Shown one piece after another: positions 1 through 10,200 of a DNA stretch of 64,000 nt. Under the pieces are notes generated by a model. The model had not been told where the DNA came from, ran no database searches, and saw only the letters and a list, made by a program, of their open reading frames with translations. Both the position numbers and the translations under genes were made by a program. Each line of letters opens with the position of its first letter. The stretch's first letter is position 1. This DNA comes from Ruminococcus flavefaciens 007c. Lineage in GTDB: Bacteria; Bacillota; Clostridia; Oscillospirales; Ruminococcaceae. The stretch is taken from NCBI RefSeq assembly GCF_000571935.1, contig NZ_ATAX01000008.1:124001-188000 (forward strand), given 5' to 3'.

Positions 1-14
1 ATCATTATTTTAGA

Positions 15-34
15 GGCGGATAATATCCGTCCGT
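15..34. repeat. Core motif of a dispersed small repeat
   Basis: This imperfect palindrome matches 18 of 20 bases of the core ggcggatattatccgcccgt of the two inverted-repeat elements at 46571 and 48073, and of the copy at 37206. The rest of positions 1-128 shows no convincing gene. It reads as the tail region downstream of the minus-strand gene that ends at 129. Only the core is shared, so this is either a diverged relative or a commonly reused hairpin. Confidence 0.4.
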
Positions 35-128
35 ATTGCTGAAAACGTCATAAAACAGGACACTCCCCCGAGCGTCCCGATGTGATATATGTTGGTTTTT
101 CCGTCAAAGTGCGCCCCGGCCTGCACGG

Positions 129-650
129 TCAGGATCTGTGCCTCAGCTTGGCGGGAAGGAACTTCTGTATATTCTCCAGCATACGCTCATCCGGGGCGAA
201 AACGAGCCTTGTGCTTCCGTAGCTCTCGTCCGTGAAATCAGCGTAGTATTCGTGCTCCGCTATATTGTCCGTAGCAAATATCACAGTCATATCCTCAGTC
301 TCCTCCATGCCGTCGGAATACTTTCCGAAGTCCGTGAGCTGTCTGATATTTGCCGATACCATTTCCTTGCGCTTCTTCTTTGCGATGATCTTGTCAACGT
401 CCAGATCACCGTTGGTGAAGGCGTACTCATACTCCACATAGGTGTTCTGCACGATATGGTATGTGCCGTAGCCCGACGCAACTGCCAGCGCAAAACCCAG
501 CAGCGCCACCAGGGGGCGTCCCAGCTGGAGAATTGCCAACAGGACAATGGCAATGGTGAACAATATGCCCACCGTTATCATAAGTATCCTTCTTGTTTTA
601 TCGGCTGATGTCTCGTTCTTTTTTACAAGCTGTTCAGCAAAATTATCCAT
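129..650 (-). CDS. Small membrane protein of unknown function
   Basis: I do not recognise a named function. The 173-residue product has a charged N-terminus, two adjacent hydrophobic segments (about residues 22-44 and 46-66), and a soluble C-terminal part of about 100 residues that should face the cytoplasm. That part contains the acidic stretch TNGDLDVDKI followed by the basic stretch KKKRKE, a pattern I associate with small membrane proteins common in Clostridia. The ATG at 650 is chosen over the upstream in-frame ATG at 704 because a GGAG ribosome site lies about 8 bases before it. A TATAAT box reads towards the gene at 693-688, but its -35 is weak. The gene is transcribed away from the pheS leader and looks monocistronic within the window. 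Confidence 0.7.
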   Translation of the reverse strand: MDNFAEQLVKKNETSADKTRRILMITVGILFTIAIVLLAILQLGRPLVALLGFALAVASGYGTYHIVQNTYVEYEYAFTNGDLDVDKIIAKKKRKEMVSANIRQLTDFGKYSDGMEETEDMTVIFATDNIAEHEYYADFTDESYGSTRLVFAPDERMLENIQKFLPAKLRHRS

Positions 651-801
651 TATTTTTTCTCCGTTTCTTTTTTTGATCTTACAGATAATTATATCATACC
701 ACATTTTCCGTCAGATTGCAACAAATCAATTCAATTTTTTCAATTCTGTCGTATTATTTCACAACAGTTTTCTCCCCGCGGGAAATTTTTTGCAAAAACG
801 C

Positions 802-830
802 TTGATTTTTTTATTTCCTGCGTATATAAT
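802..830 (+). promoter_or_regulatory. Promoter of the pheS T-box transcript
   Basis: TTGATT (802-807) and TATAAT (825-830) are separated by 17 bases. Transcription would start about 8 bases later, just upstream of the T-box leader. Confidence 0.8.
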
Positions 831-837
831 AAGTGTA

Positions 838-1094
838 TAACCCGATGACTGAGAGAGTAAGTCTGCGATCATGTCTTCAGAGAAGGGCGCAATGGTGCGA
901 GCGCTCCGTCATAATGCAGTCCGAAGTTCACTCACGAGGGGTACAGTTGAAAGGGTGCGGCTGATATTAACCGGCAGAGCCCGTGTAGACTGCAACGTAG
1001 GTCTGCGTTAAAGACAAGAGAGTGTCGGCTCTCCTGACAATGGGTGGTATAAAAGCAAGCTTCAAGTCTTGTCCTGTTGGACAGGACTTTTTTA
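838..1094 (+). promoter_or_regulatory. T-box leader, phenylalanine-type
   Basis: This is the leader of the pheS transcript. It has the T-box signature tgggtggtat (1041-1050), which pairs with the NCCA end of uncharged tRNA, followed by an intrinsic terminator (GTCCTGT/ACAGGAC, 1071-1087, then T6). A loop containing AGUA (about 856-860) sits opposite gaaguuca, which puts UUC, a Phe codon, at 927-929 in the specifier position. Uncharged tRNA-Phe is expected to stabilise the antiterminator and switch on the downstream synthetase genes. The specifier assignment rests on hand-folding of Stem I and on agreement with the downstream gene. Confidence 0.88.
1071..1094 (+). terminator. Terminator arm of the Phe T-box
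   Basis: A 7 bp stem (GTCCTGT, loop TGG, ACAGGAC) is followed by a T run. It forms when tRNA-Phe is charged. Confidence 0.85.
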
Positions 1095-1168
1095 TTTAGT
1101 CACGACACATGAACTATCTGCACGGGCATCGTTTCCATGCAGCAAAACAAATTTTTTGAGGTGAAACA

Positions 1169-2197
1169 ATGAAAGAACAGCTTGAAAAAATCGAAGCGCT
1201 GGCCAAGCAGGAGCTGGAATCCTGCACTGAGATCAAGGCGCTGGATGACCTGAGGATAAAATTCCTCGGAAAAAAAGGTGAGCTCACTGCCATACTCAAG
1301 CAGATGGGTAAGCTCTCGGCAGAGGAAAGACCTGTTATCGGTCAGCTCGCCAACAAGGTAAGAGCAGACATCGAAGAAGCCCTCGGAAGCAAGCTCGCTT
1401 CACTGAAGGCAAACGCACAGGCTGCAAAGCTGGCTGAGGAAAAGATCGACATCACTCTCCCCGGCAAGCGTGCTCCCTTCGGCAAGCTCCACCCCCTCAC
1501 AAAGGTCGAGAATGAGATCAGAGAAATATTCATAGGCATGGGCTTCAATATCGCAGATGGTCCCGAGATCGACGACGATTACCACGTTTTCGAGGCTCTT
1601 AACCTGCCACCCGATCATCCTGCAAGAGATACCCAGGATACTTTCTATATCGAGGGCACAAATGAGACCGTTCTCCTCCGTACACAGACCTCCTCTGTAC
1701 AGGTACACGTTATGGAGAACCAGAAGCCCCCTATCCGCATAATCTCTCCCGGACGAGTTTTCCGTTCAGACGCCGTTGATGCTACTCACTCTCCCCTCTT
1801 CCACCAGATAGAGGGACTGGTAGTTGACAAGGGAATCACTATGAGCGACCTCAAGGGCACTCTCGAAATGCTCATGAAGAAGCTCTACGGCAACGACTGC
1901 AAGCTCCGCTTCCGTCCTCACCACTTCCCCTTCACCGAGCCCAGCTGTGAGGTTGATATAAGCTGCTTCAACTGCGGCGGAAAGGGCTGCTCAATGTGTA
2001 AGGACGAGGGCTATATCGAGCTCCTCGGCGCAGGCATGGTACACCCCAAGGTCCTCGAGAACTGCGGCATCGACAGCAACGAGTACTCGGGCTTCGCATT
2101 CGGCCTCGGTCTTGAACGTATGGTTATGGGGCGCTATGACATCAACGACCTCAGACTCCTCTACGAGAACGACGTCAGATTCCTGGAGCAGTTCTGA
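1169..2197 (+). CDS. pheS: Phenylalanyl-tRNA synthetase alpha subunit
   Basis: The product is the catalytic subunit of the (alpha-beta)2 enzyme that charges tRNA-Phe in the cytoplasm. At 342 residues it is the usual bacterial length. It has the N-terminal coiled-coil tRNA-binding arm (about 1-95), then the class II core with motif 2 around GRVFRSDAVDATHSPLFHQ and motif 3 GLGLERMVMGRYDINDLR at the C-terminus. A CFNCGGKGCSMC segment in the core looks metal-binding, as in some bacterial PheS proteins. The start ATG follows gaggtgaaac. The gene lies directly behind a T-box with a UUC specifier, so it should be induced by phenylalanine starvation. Unusually, pheT does not follow directly; a 189-codon membrane protein gene intervenes. 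Confidence 0.98.
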   Translation: MKEQLEKIEALAKQELESCTEIKALDDLRIKFLGKKGELTAILKQMGKLSAEERPVIGQLANKVRADIEEALGSKLASLKANAQAAKLAEEKIDITLPGKRAPFGKLHPLTKVENEIREIFIGMGFNIADGPEIDDDYHVFEALNLPPDHPARDTQDTFYIEGTNETVLLRTQTSSVQVHVMENQKPPIRIISPGRVFRSDAVDATHSPLFHQIEGLVVDKGITMSDLKGTLEMLMKKLYGNDCKLRFRPHHFPFTEPSCEVDISCFNCGGKGCSMCKDEGYIELLGAGMVHPKVLENCGIDSNEYSGFAFGLGLERMVMGRYDINDLRLLYENDVRFLEQF

Positions 2198-2225
2198 TAG
2201 TCAGCGTTTTTCAATAAATATAAAA

Positions 2226-2263
2226 GCTTCCGCAGCACAAGGAGCTCTTCTGAGTGCGGAAGC
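2226..2263 (+). other. Stem-loop between pheS and the next gene
   Basis: A perfect 9 bp stem (GCTTCCGCA / TGCGGAAGC) encloses a 20-base loop containing aaggag. No T run follows, so it is not an intrinsic terminator. It could be an mRNA-processing or stabilising hairpin. Confidence 0.5.
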
Positions 2264-2394
2264 ATCACAAGCTCCACCGCAAAACCCGTATGCATTTCAG
2301 CAGTATAAGCAGCCGCGGCGGCGCAATCATATACTCTCCGTGAGTAAATACGCTCCTGCGGCACCGAAAACATTATCTGACAGGGTAAAAAGCT

Positions 2395-2964
2395 ATGTAT
2401 AAAGAACTTGTAAAAAAATTAAGACGTAAGCACACTGCTTTCTATATCATCATCGCTCTAGTGGTGGTATTGTTCACAGGCGGCTGTCTGGCCGCATTCA
2501 TCGCAGCCGATCTCGCCTTCAACAAGAAGCTGCTATGCGTTCTCGCGGGCATTATCCTCATCGCAGGCTGTATCGTGGAGATATGCACCTATAATTCCAG
2601 GATACGCAGTATGTGGAGCAGGATAGGCGTCGATTCAGAGGAAGAAATGAGCAGCATAATTGAAAACAGCGAGCCTCTCGGTCAGTTTGCCGAGACCTCA
2701 AAGCTCTTTATAACTGAAGATACCATTATCAATTTCCAGTCGCTGAAGGCTTACAGGATCAAGGACCTGAAAAAGCTAAGAAAGTCCGACCACAGCAGCG
2801 ATGGAAGCAATAAGGATTATTACCTTAAAATTAAGCTCAACCGCGTTCCGAAAATGCCGAGGAAGGACGAAATGGCCTTCAGTGACTCTATCGACCGCAA
2901 GATAGCTTATAAAAGGATACTCAGCGCCTATACGCGCATAACAGGCAATGACGACATTGACTGA
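2395..2964 (+). CDS. Two-segment membrane protein of unknown function
   Basis: I do not recognise this 189-residue protein. It has a basic N-terminus (KKLRRKH), two hydrophobic segments (about 15-37 and 45-64), and a cytoplasmic part of about 120 residues rich in Lys, Asp and Ser. It lies between pheS and pheT on the same strand with no terminator on either side, so it is probably co-transcribed from the Phe T-box. The ATG at 2395 is the only reasonable start: the frame is closed just upstream, and AGGG lies 9 bases before it. The 190 bases before it contain a stem-loop and a coding-like Pro/Gln-rich stretch in another frame, which ends in a TAA overlapping this start. A link to translation or phenylalanine is only inferred from position. 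Confidence 0.8.
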   Translation: MYKELVKKLRRKHTAFYIIIALVVVLFTGGCLAAFIAADLAFNKKLLCVLAGIILIAGCIVEICTYNSRIRSMWSRIGVDSEEEMSSIIENSEPLGQFAETSKLFITEDTIINFQSLKAYRIKDLKKLRKSDHSSDGSNKDYYLKIKLNRVPKMPRKDEMAFSDSIDRKIAYKRILSAYTRITGNDDID

Positions 2965-3078
2965 TAATACATATCCGTCCGGAAATGATCTGCGATAAGG
3001 ATCTGTCCGTGAAATGGTCCGGCGATCCCGGCGCTGTCATCTGATGCCGTCATCAATTAAGACGAAAGGAAAAAAGAT

Positions 3079-5535
3079 ATGAATTTATCTATGAAATGGC
3101 TCGGCGATTATGTTAAAGCCGATATGCCGATAAAAGATTTCTGCCATGCTCTCACAATGAGCGGTTCAAAGGTTGAATGCTATGAAAAAGAGGGCAGCAA
3201 TATCTCCAACGTTGTAGTTGGTAAGATACTCTCAAAGGGACCTCACGAAAATGCCGATGCGCTCTTCGTATGTCAGGTGGACATCGGCGGGGAAGCTCCC
3301 ATACAGATCGTTACAAACGCCAAGAACGTCAAGGAAGGCGACCTCGTTCCCGTTGCTCTTGACGGAGCTGTTCTCCCCGAAGGCAAGATCAAGAAGTGCA
3401 AGATGCGCGGAGTTGAGAGCTTCGGTATGTTCTGCGGACTGGATACTCTCGGCCTTACAGCACATGATTTCCCCTATGCGGATCCCGAAGGCGTATTCGT
3501 TATCGAAGAGGACTGCAAGCTCGGCGAGGATATCCACACAGCCATCGGTCTGGACGATACCTCTGTTGAGTTCGAGATAACCTCTAACCGCCCCGACTGC
3601 CTCAGCGTTATCGGTCTCGCAAGAGAGACTGCCGCTACCTACGGCACGGAGCTTAATGTAAAGGCTCCCGAGTTCAAGGGCGTGGACGGCGATATCAACT
3701 CCATGCTGAAGGTGGATATCCTCAACACAGAAAAGTGCCAGAGATACTGCGCAGGTATCGTAAAGAACGTAAAAATAGGCCCCTCACCCCGCTGGATGAG
3801 AGAGAGGCTCCGTGCAAGCGGCGTCCGTCCTATCAATAACTTCGTTGATATAACAAACTATGTTATGCTGGAATACGGTCAGCCTATGCACGCTTTCGAT
3901 CTCCGCTACGTTGAGGGAGCTCATATCAATGTCCGCAACGCAAAGAACGGCGAAAAGATAATGACTCTCGATGGAGTTGAGCGTGAGCTCACAGAGGATA
4001 TGCTGGTCATCGCAGACGAGAAGAAGCCCGTTGCCGTTGCCGGCATCATGGGCGGTGAGTACAGCGGCATCATGGACGATACCACAACTGTTGTATTCGA
4101 GTCAGCATACTTCGAGCCCACACAGGTTAGACGCACTTCAAAGGCTCTTAAACTCAAATCCGACGCTTCCTCACGCTACGAAAAGGGCGTTGACAGACTT
4201 ATCTCCATGACCTGTCTGAAGAGAGCATTTGAGCTGGTGGAGGAGCTTGGCGCAGGCGAAGTTCTCAACACAGTTATAGACCGCGATTATACAGACAAGA
4301 CTCCTGCTGCAGTTGAGTTCAGCGCAGAGTGGATAAACAATTTCCTCGGTACTGACATCTCCGAGGCTGATATGATAAAGTACCTCGAACGCCTTGAATT
4401 CAAGGTGGAGAACGGCAAGGTCATCGCTCCTTCATTCCGTATAGACATCGGCTGCAAGGCTGATATCGCAGAGGAAGTTGCACGTATCTACGGCTATAAC
4501 AATATCCCCTCAACAGACTTCCGCGGCGTTGCAAGAGCAGAGTTCACAGAGGAGCAGAAGTTCGCACGCACACTGAGAAATGCAGTAGTATCTCTCGGCG
4601 GCTACGAGATAGCTACTTACTCCTTCGTATCTCCCAAGTACTTCGACAAGATACGTCTTCCTCAGGACAGCAAGCTCCGCAAGGTAGTAAGGATAGTCAA
4701 TCCTCTGGGCGAGGACACCAGTGTTATGAGAACTTCCACTATCCCTTCAATGCTGGACGTTCTTTCATTCAATTACAACAACCGCAACGAAAAGGCTTGT
4801 CTCTTTGAGATCTCCAAAGAGTACCTCCCCGCTGAGGAAGAAAAGCCCTTCATCAACGGTGATACACTTGCAAACAGCGGCAAACAGAAGCATAAGTACA
4901 ACTACTCTCTCCCCGACGAACCCCAGAGACTCACTATCGGTACGTACGGCGGCGACGCTGACTTCTATACCCTAAAGGGCATGGTGGAGCAGCTCCTTGC
5001 AGAGCTGAAGATAGAGGACGTTGAGTATGTACGCGCAGGCGACTGCGAGGTATTCGACGAGAAGTACGCTCTCCACCCCGGCAGAAGCGCAGTTATCCTC
5101 AAGGACGGCGCTCACCTCGGCATCATGGGCGAGGTTCACCCCGAGGTGCAGGAGACCTACGAGATAGGCGTAAAGACCTATGTTGCAAAGCTCAATATCC
5201 CCGAGCTCATGGCAGCTGCCGCAGATAAGATAACCTATCAGCCCCTGCCGAAGTTCCCCGCTACTACCCGTGACCTCAGTCTCCTTGTTGATGAGGATAC
5301 ACCTGTTGCAGACCTTGAAAAGGCTATAAAGGGCGCTGTGGGAAAGATACTGGAGAAGGTTACTCTCTTCGACGTATACCGCAGCGAAGATATGAAGAAG
5401 AACGGCAAGAAGAGTATAGCTTACTCTATCTCTATGCGCTCACATGAAGGCACTCTCACTGACGAGCAGGCTGACGGTGCCATGAAGCGCGTACTGAAGG
5501 CTCTCAATGCCATCGGCGCAGAGCTCAGAGGCTGA
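3079..5535 (+). CDS. pheT: Phenylalanyl-tRNA synthetase beta subunit
   Basis: The 818-residue beta subunit recognises tRNA-Phe and edits mischarged Tyr. Domains run in the usual order: an EMAP/OB tRNA-binding domain (about 39-150), the B3/B4 editing domain (about 210-385), B5 (about 400-475), the catalytic-like core, and a C-terminal ferredoxin-like anticodon-binding domain (about 725-817, beginning near FPATTRDLSLLVDED). The start follows cgaaaggaaaaaag. The gene is separated from pheS by one membrane protein gene and overlaps the start of the downstream dipeptidase gene by one base. This supports a shared transcript under the Phe T-box. Confidence 0.98.
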   Translation: MNLSMKWLGDYVKADMPIKDFCHALTMSGSKVECYEKEGSNISNVVVGKILSKGPHENADALFVCQVDIGGEAPIQIVTNAKNVKEGDLVPVALDGAVLPEGKIKKCKMRGVESFGMFCGLDTLGLTAHDFPYADPEGVFVIEEDCKLGEDIHTAIGLDDTSVEFEITSNRPDCLSVIGLARETAATYGTELNVKAPEFKGVDGDINSMLKVDILNTEKCQRYCAGIVKNVKIGPSPRWMRERLRASGVRPINNFVDITNYVMLEYGQPMHAFDLRYVEGAHINVRNAKNGEKIMTLDGVERELTEDMLVIADEKKPVAVAGIMGGEYSGIMDDTTTVVFESAYFEPTQVRRTSKALKLKSDASSRYEKGVDRLISMTCLKRAFELVEELGAGEVLNTVIDRDYTDKTPAAVEFSAEWINNFLGTDISEADMIKYLERLEFKVENGKVIAPSFRIDIGCKADIAEEVARIYGYNNIPSTDFRGVARAEFTEEQKFARTLRNAVVSLGGYEIATYSFVSPKYFDKIRLPQDSKLRKVVRIVNPLGEDTSVMRTSTIPSMLDVLSFNYNNRNEKACLFEISKEYLPAEEEKPFINGDTLANSGKQKHKYNYSLPDEPQRLTIGTYGGDADFYTLKGMVEQLLAELKIEDVEYVRAGDCEVFDEKYALHPGRSAVILKDGAHLGIMGEVHPEVQETYEIGVKTYVAKLNIPELMAAAADKITYQPLPKFPATTRDLSLLVDEDTPVADLEKAIKGAVGKILEKVTLFDVYRSEDMKKNGKKSIAYSISMRSHEGTLTDEQADGAMKRVLKALNAIGAELRG

Positions 5536-6143
5536 TGCCCCAAGCTGCCGCAAACGATACAAAACTGAAAAATATGTATAATACCAAGAATGATAACACA
5601 AAGCTGCCTGTTCCCGACGGGCAGCTTGTGCGTATTTCAGACTATATCCCTCAGGCGGTCATAGACCTGAGATACGCCACGGAAAATAATTTTACGGGAA
5701 AAAGGATATACAGCAGCAGTGAAGCACTGCTGTGCTTCGGCACAGTAAAGAAGCTCATAAAGGTTCAGCAGGAGCTGGACGCTATGGGGCTCCGCATAGT
5801 GGTCTGGGACGCCTACCGCCCTATGGAAGCGCAGTTCAGGCTGTGGGAGGTATGTCCCGATCCCACCTTCGTAGCCGATCCCCGCAGGGAGATAACCGCT
5901 CATGCAAGAGGAAATACCGTGGATATAAGTCTCACCGGGGCTGACGGAACTCCCGTGGAGATGCCCTCGGAATTTGATGACTTTTCCTCCCGTGCAGACA
6001 GGAGCTATACCAATATCCCAGAAAATGCAAGGGAAAACGCTCTTATGCTGGAAAAGCTCATGGAAAAATTCGGTTTCACCGGCTATTTCAACGAATGGTG
6101 GCACTATTCCGACAACGAGGAATACGATATTATCGTCAGGTAA
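5535..6143 (+). CDS. VanX-like D-Ala-D-Ala dipeptidase
   Basis: This zinc metallopeptidase of family M15D is expected to cleave D-alanyl-D-alanine dipeptide. All key VanX residues are visible with the correct spacing: an Arg in WDAYRP (R95), the zinc ligands H123 and D130 in AHARGNTVD, the base E187 and the ligand H190 in NEWWH. The length of 202 residues fits VanX. No signal peptide is visible, so the enzyme is probably cytoplasmic. No vanH, vanA or vanR/S neighbours are present, which argues for cell-wall turnover or D-Ala recycling rather than vancomycin resistance. The ATG overlaps the pheT stop (TGATG), implying translational coupling. A start at 5574 is possible but lacks a better ribosome site. 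Confidence 0.9.
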   Translation: MPQAAANDTKLKNMYNTKNDNTKLPVPDGQLVRISDYIPQAVIDLRYATENNFTGKRIYSSSEALLCFGTVKKLIKVQQELDAMGLRIVVWDAYRPMEAQFRLWEVCPDPTFVADPRREITAHARGNTVDISLTGADGTPVEMPSEFDDFSSRADRSYTNIPENARENALMLEKLMEKFGFTGYFNEWWHYSDNEEYDIIVR

Positions 6144-6154
6144 GGAGGCAGGTC

Positions 6155-7291
6155 ATGAAGCTCATCCATTTATCCGATCTTCACCTCGGCAAAAGACTAA
6201 GCGAATTCTCGCTTATGGAGGATCAGGAGTTCGTTCTGCGCGAGATATACAGCATAATCTCCGACGAAAAGCCCGATATTGTCATAATCGCAGGCGATGT
6301 GTACGACAAGGCAGTTCCCTCTGCGGAGGCCGTAAAGATGTTCGATACCTTCCTTACAAAAATATCGGAGAGGACAGGACACGTTTTCGTTATCAGCGGA
6401 AATCACGATTCCGCCGAAAGAATAGCCTTCGGCTCACATATAATGGAAAAGAGCGGCATACATATGTCTCCTGTTTACAGCGGCAGCATAGCTCCCGCGG
6501 TGCTTAACGACGAATACGGTGAATTCTGCGTGTATATGCTGCCTTTTGTGAAGCCCGTTACCGTAAGGAGATTCTTCCCCGAGGCTGAGATAAACTCCTA
6601 CACAGACGCGGTGAACACCGCTGTTGACGCTATGAACGCCGATTTTTCAAAACGGAATATCATCATCGCTCATCAGTTCGTTACGGGAGCCGTGAAAAGC
6701 GACTCCGAAGAAGTCTCCGTAGGCGGCCTTGACAATGTGGACAGCTTCGCCTTCGACGGCTTCGACTATGTAGCTCTCGGCCATATCCACAGCCCCCAGA
6801 ACGTAGGCAGTGAACGTATAAGATACTGCGGAACTCCCCTGAAGTATTCCTTCTCCGAAGCATCTCAGGAGAAGTCCGTCACTGTAGCTGAGATACGGGA
6901 AAAGGGCAGCCTTTCCCTGCGCACCGTCCCCCTCAGTCCGAAACGTGACATGAGAGTGCTGCGCGGCAGCTTTGACCATGTCATCTCAAAGGAAGTCAGC
7001 GGACAGGGAAGCACAGACGACTATATCCATGTGATCCTCACCGATGAGGAGGAGATACCCGAGGCCATGGGCAGACTCAGAACTGTCTACCCCAATGTGA
7101 TGAGCCTCGAATACGATAACCGCCGTACAAGGAGCGTTCACGACAGCCTTGAGACTGCGGAAGCCGACAGCAAACAGCCCCTTGAACTGTTTGAGGAGTT
7201 CTATGCCGCGGCAAACAGCACGGAGATGTCTCCTCAGCAGCATGAATACATCCGCTCTCTTATAGAAAAGATATGGGAGGAAGAAGCATGA
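6155..7291 (+). CDS. sbcD: Exonuclease subunit SbcD (Mre11-like)
   Basis: This is the nuclease subunit of the SbcCD complex, which cuts DNA hairpins and processes double-strand ends. Calcineurin-like phosphoesterase motifs appear in order: SDLHLG (residues 7-12), GDVYD (about 49), GNHDS (about 82), and GHIHSP in the middle. The length of 379 residues is normal. The ATG at 6155 is preceded by a strong taaggagg that overlaps the stop of the dipeptidase gene. The stop overlaps the sbcC ATG (ATGA), the classic coupled sbcDC arrangement. Confidence 0.97.
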   Translation: MKLIHLSDLHLGKRLSEFSLMEDQEFVLREIYSIISDEKPDIVIIAGDVYDKAVPSAEAVKMFDTFLTKISERTGHVFVISGNHDSAERIAFGSHIMEKSGIHMSPVYSGSIAPAVLNDEYGEFCVYMLPFVKPVTVRRFFPEAEINSYTDAVNTAVDAMNADFSKRNIIIAHQFVTGAVKSDSEEVSVGGLDNVDSFAFDGFDYVALGHIHSPQNVGSERIRYCGTPLKYSFSEASQEKSVTVAEIREKGSLSLRTVPLSPKRDMRVLRGSFDHVISKEVSGQGSTDDYIHVILTDEEEIPEAMGRLRTVYPNVMSLEYDNRRTRSVHDSLETAEADSKQPLELFEEFYAAANSTEMSPQQHEYIRSLIEKIWEEEA

Positions 7292-10200
7292 GACCATTAA
7301 AGCTTGAAATATCCGGCTTCGGCCCCTACTCGGGACATACGGTCCTGGACCTTGAGGCTCTGGGCGGCAGCGGTCTTTATCTCATTACAGGCGATACAGG
7401 AGCTGGCAAGACAACTATATTCGACGCCATAACCTATGCTCTGTACGGTACTGCCAGCGGTCAGAACCGTGACAACGACAATATGCTGCGCTCAAAGTAT
7501 TCTGCCCTTGAAACTCCCACCTATGTTGAGCTGACCTTTGAATATGCGGGAAAGCGCTATAAAGTCCGCCGCAATCCCTCATATCCCCGTCCCGCAAAGC
7601 GCGGAGGAGGAGAAACACAGGAAGCCGCCAACGCCTTTTTCACCTATCCCGACGACAGGGAGCTCTCGGGAAAAAGGGACGTTGACGCCGCTGTTTACGA
7701 GATAACAGGCCTTTCCGACAAGCAGTTCAAACAGATAGTAATGATAGCCCAGGGCGATTTTATGAAACTCATAACCGAGAACACCGCAGGAAGACGTGAA
7801 ATACTGCGGCATATCTTCAGGACCGCCAACTACCAGCGATTGCAGGAGGCTCTCAAAAACGACGCCGCGGAGCTGAAAAACGAATGCATCAGCCGCCGCG
7901 AAGGTCTGCGGCAGTACGCAGGAGGCATAATCTGCGGCGAGGACGACGAATTTGCTGCGGATATAGACCGTATAAAGGCAGAAATGCCTCCCGTGGAGTA
8001 CATAAACGAGATAATGGAGAAGCTCATAAACCGCGACAAGGCGCGTTCCGAGGTATTTATCCGTGAAAACGAGGAGCTCGAAAAGAAGCTCTCCGAGGCG
8101 GCTTCACGTATCACTATGGCCGAAGAAAAGGAAAAAGCCGCTTCGGAAAGGGAAAAAGCCTCAGAACAGCTCACAGAAGCCCAACACCGCATAAAGCTTC
8201 TGGAAGAGGAGCTTAAAGCCCATAAGTCCAGACAGCCGCGGCTTGACGAAATAGCTGCCGAAACAGCACGCATTGAGGCCGAAATGCCCGAATACGAAAA
8301 GCTCAGCGTCTATGAAGGCAATATAGCCCGTGAAAGGTCTGCCCTGTCCGAGCTTTCGGAAAGGCTCTCCGCAGCTGCCGCAGAACAGACCGCTTCCGCA
8401 AAACAGCTGGAGGCACTCAGGGCAGAGCTTTCGGAGCTTGGCAGCACAGGCGAGAAAATAACTCTGCTCAGCGCGGAGCGTGAGAAGCTGCAGAGGCGTG
8501 CTGATGAGCTGGAAAGACTCTCGGAGCAGCTGAACGAGTATGAAAACAGTCTGAAAAGCCTGAGCAAAGCTGCTCACGCCCTCAAGGACAAGCAGCACGA
8601 GCATCAGGAGCTGATGGACAGCTCGGAAGCTCTCAAAGAAAAGCTGGCAGGTCTCAGAGCCCGCCATGCCGAGCTCGAGGGAGCGGGTGCGGAAGCAGAA
8701 AAGCTCCTCAGCGCACTGGAAAAGCTGGAAAAACGTATTGAAGATCTGAAAAAGCTCAACATTGAGACCTGTGAGCTTGAAGACCGTAATACCGCATATA
8801 AAGCTGCCGCTCAACGCTATCTGGAGTCCGCAAAGGAGGCCTCTGAGCTCAGCAGAGCCTACGACAGAGGCTACACCGCCTTTCTCTCAGACCTTGCGGG
8901 CGTTCTGGCAGAAAAACTGGAGGACGGAAGGAAATGCCCCGTGTGCGGCTCCGAGACCCATCCCGAGCCTGCTCAGAAAACCGTGGGAGCTCCCACGGAA
9001 TCGGAGCTGAATGAGCTGAAGGAACAGCTTGCAGAGGCGAGAAGCAGGGCCGAAGACCTCAGCGCAGAGGCAGCTGCCCTGAAAGCCGCATACACGGAAC
9101 AGGAAAAAAACGTAAAGCAGAAAATGCAGGAGCTTCTCGGCAGAGAAGACGTTTCCGCGGAGCTTTGCTCACAGGAGCTGGAAGGCTGTGCAGTTCAGCA
9201 CGACGAGCTGGGCAAAAAGCTGGCAAGGACAGGCGAACTCAAAGCCGAACATGACAGGCTCGCAAAGGAAATAGTCTCGGCTGAAAAGCAGCTCACAGGC
9301 ATAATGGCTGCCATAGCCGAGACCGACAAGTCACTGGGCGAGCTCAGAACTGCTCACGGCTCGGCCGCAGGCACTGCGGAACAGCTTCGCAGCACCGCTG
9401 AAAAAGAGGCTGCCAAGCTCATAGGCTCATGCCCCGTGGAGGAGGTCAGGGAAAAAACCGTGACCGAGCATCTAAACGTAAATGCACACCTTTCCGACAA
9501 TGCCGCACAGCTTGCAGAGGAAAAGGCCAGAGCCCAGCGCAGGGCAGATGTGGAAAAGCTTATACCCGCCACCGAAAGCAGGCTGTCGGAGCTCAGCAAC
9601 GAAGCTTCCGAACTCACTGCTGCACAGGCGGCTCGGAAGGAACGTATCGGCGGACTTGAAAACAGCCTTGCGGAGTTGAAAGCAAGACTCACCTTCCCAA
9701 ACGGCGAACAGGCACGTCTCGGTATATCCTCTCTCCGCAAAGAAAGCACAGAGATAAGATCCGCAGCGGAGGCTTCGGAAAACGCTCTCAGGAGCGCAGA
9801 AAAGACCGCCGCAGAACTGGCAGGCAGCCTCAAACAGCTCACTGAGCGAATCAGCGCCTTCGGTGACATTGACCTTGACACGGAAACTGCCGAAAGGGAC
9901 AGACTCAATGAAAGAAAAGCCCATGTTCTCGCGCGTATCAGGGAGCTCCACACACGCACAGCCGTAAACTGCTCGGCTTTAAAGAATATTAACAGCGGCT
10001 CCGATGAGCTCATACAGCTTGAAGGCCGCTATAAATGGCTGAAAAATCTCTCCGACACAGCCAACGGGAAACTCAGCGACCAGAGCAAATTCATGCTTGA
10101 GACCTATATACAGACCAATTACTTCGACAGGATAATCTCTCGAGCAAACGAGCGTCTGAAGGTCATGTCCGACGGTCAGTATACGCTTATACGCCGCAAA

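Noticed and set aside
5535-6143. VanX-like gene as part of a vancomycin-resistance cluster
   Set aside because: No vanH, vanA/B ligase, vanS or vanR homologue is nearby. The gene lies between pheT and sbcD.
9354-10013. Antisense frame of 219 codons inside sbcC
   Set aside because: It is Ser/Ala/Leu-rich, as expected from the complement of a Glu/Ala/Leu coiled coil, and has no ribosome site. SbcC is intact in frame.
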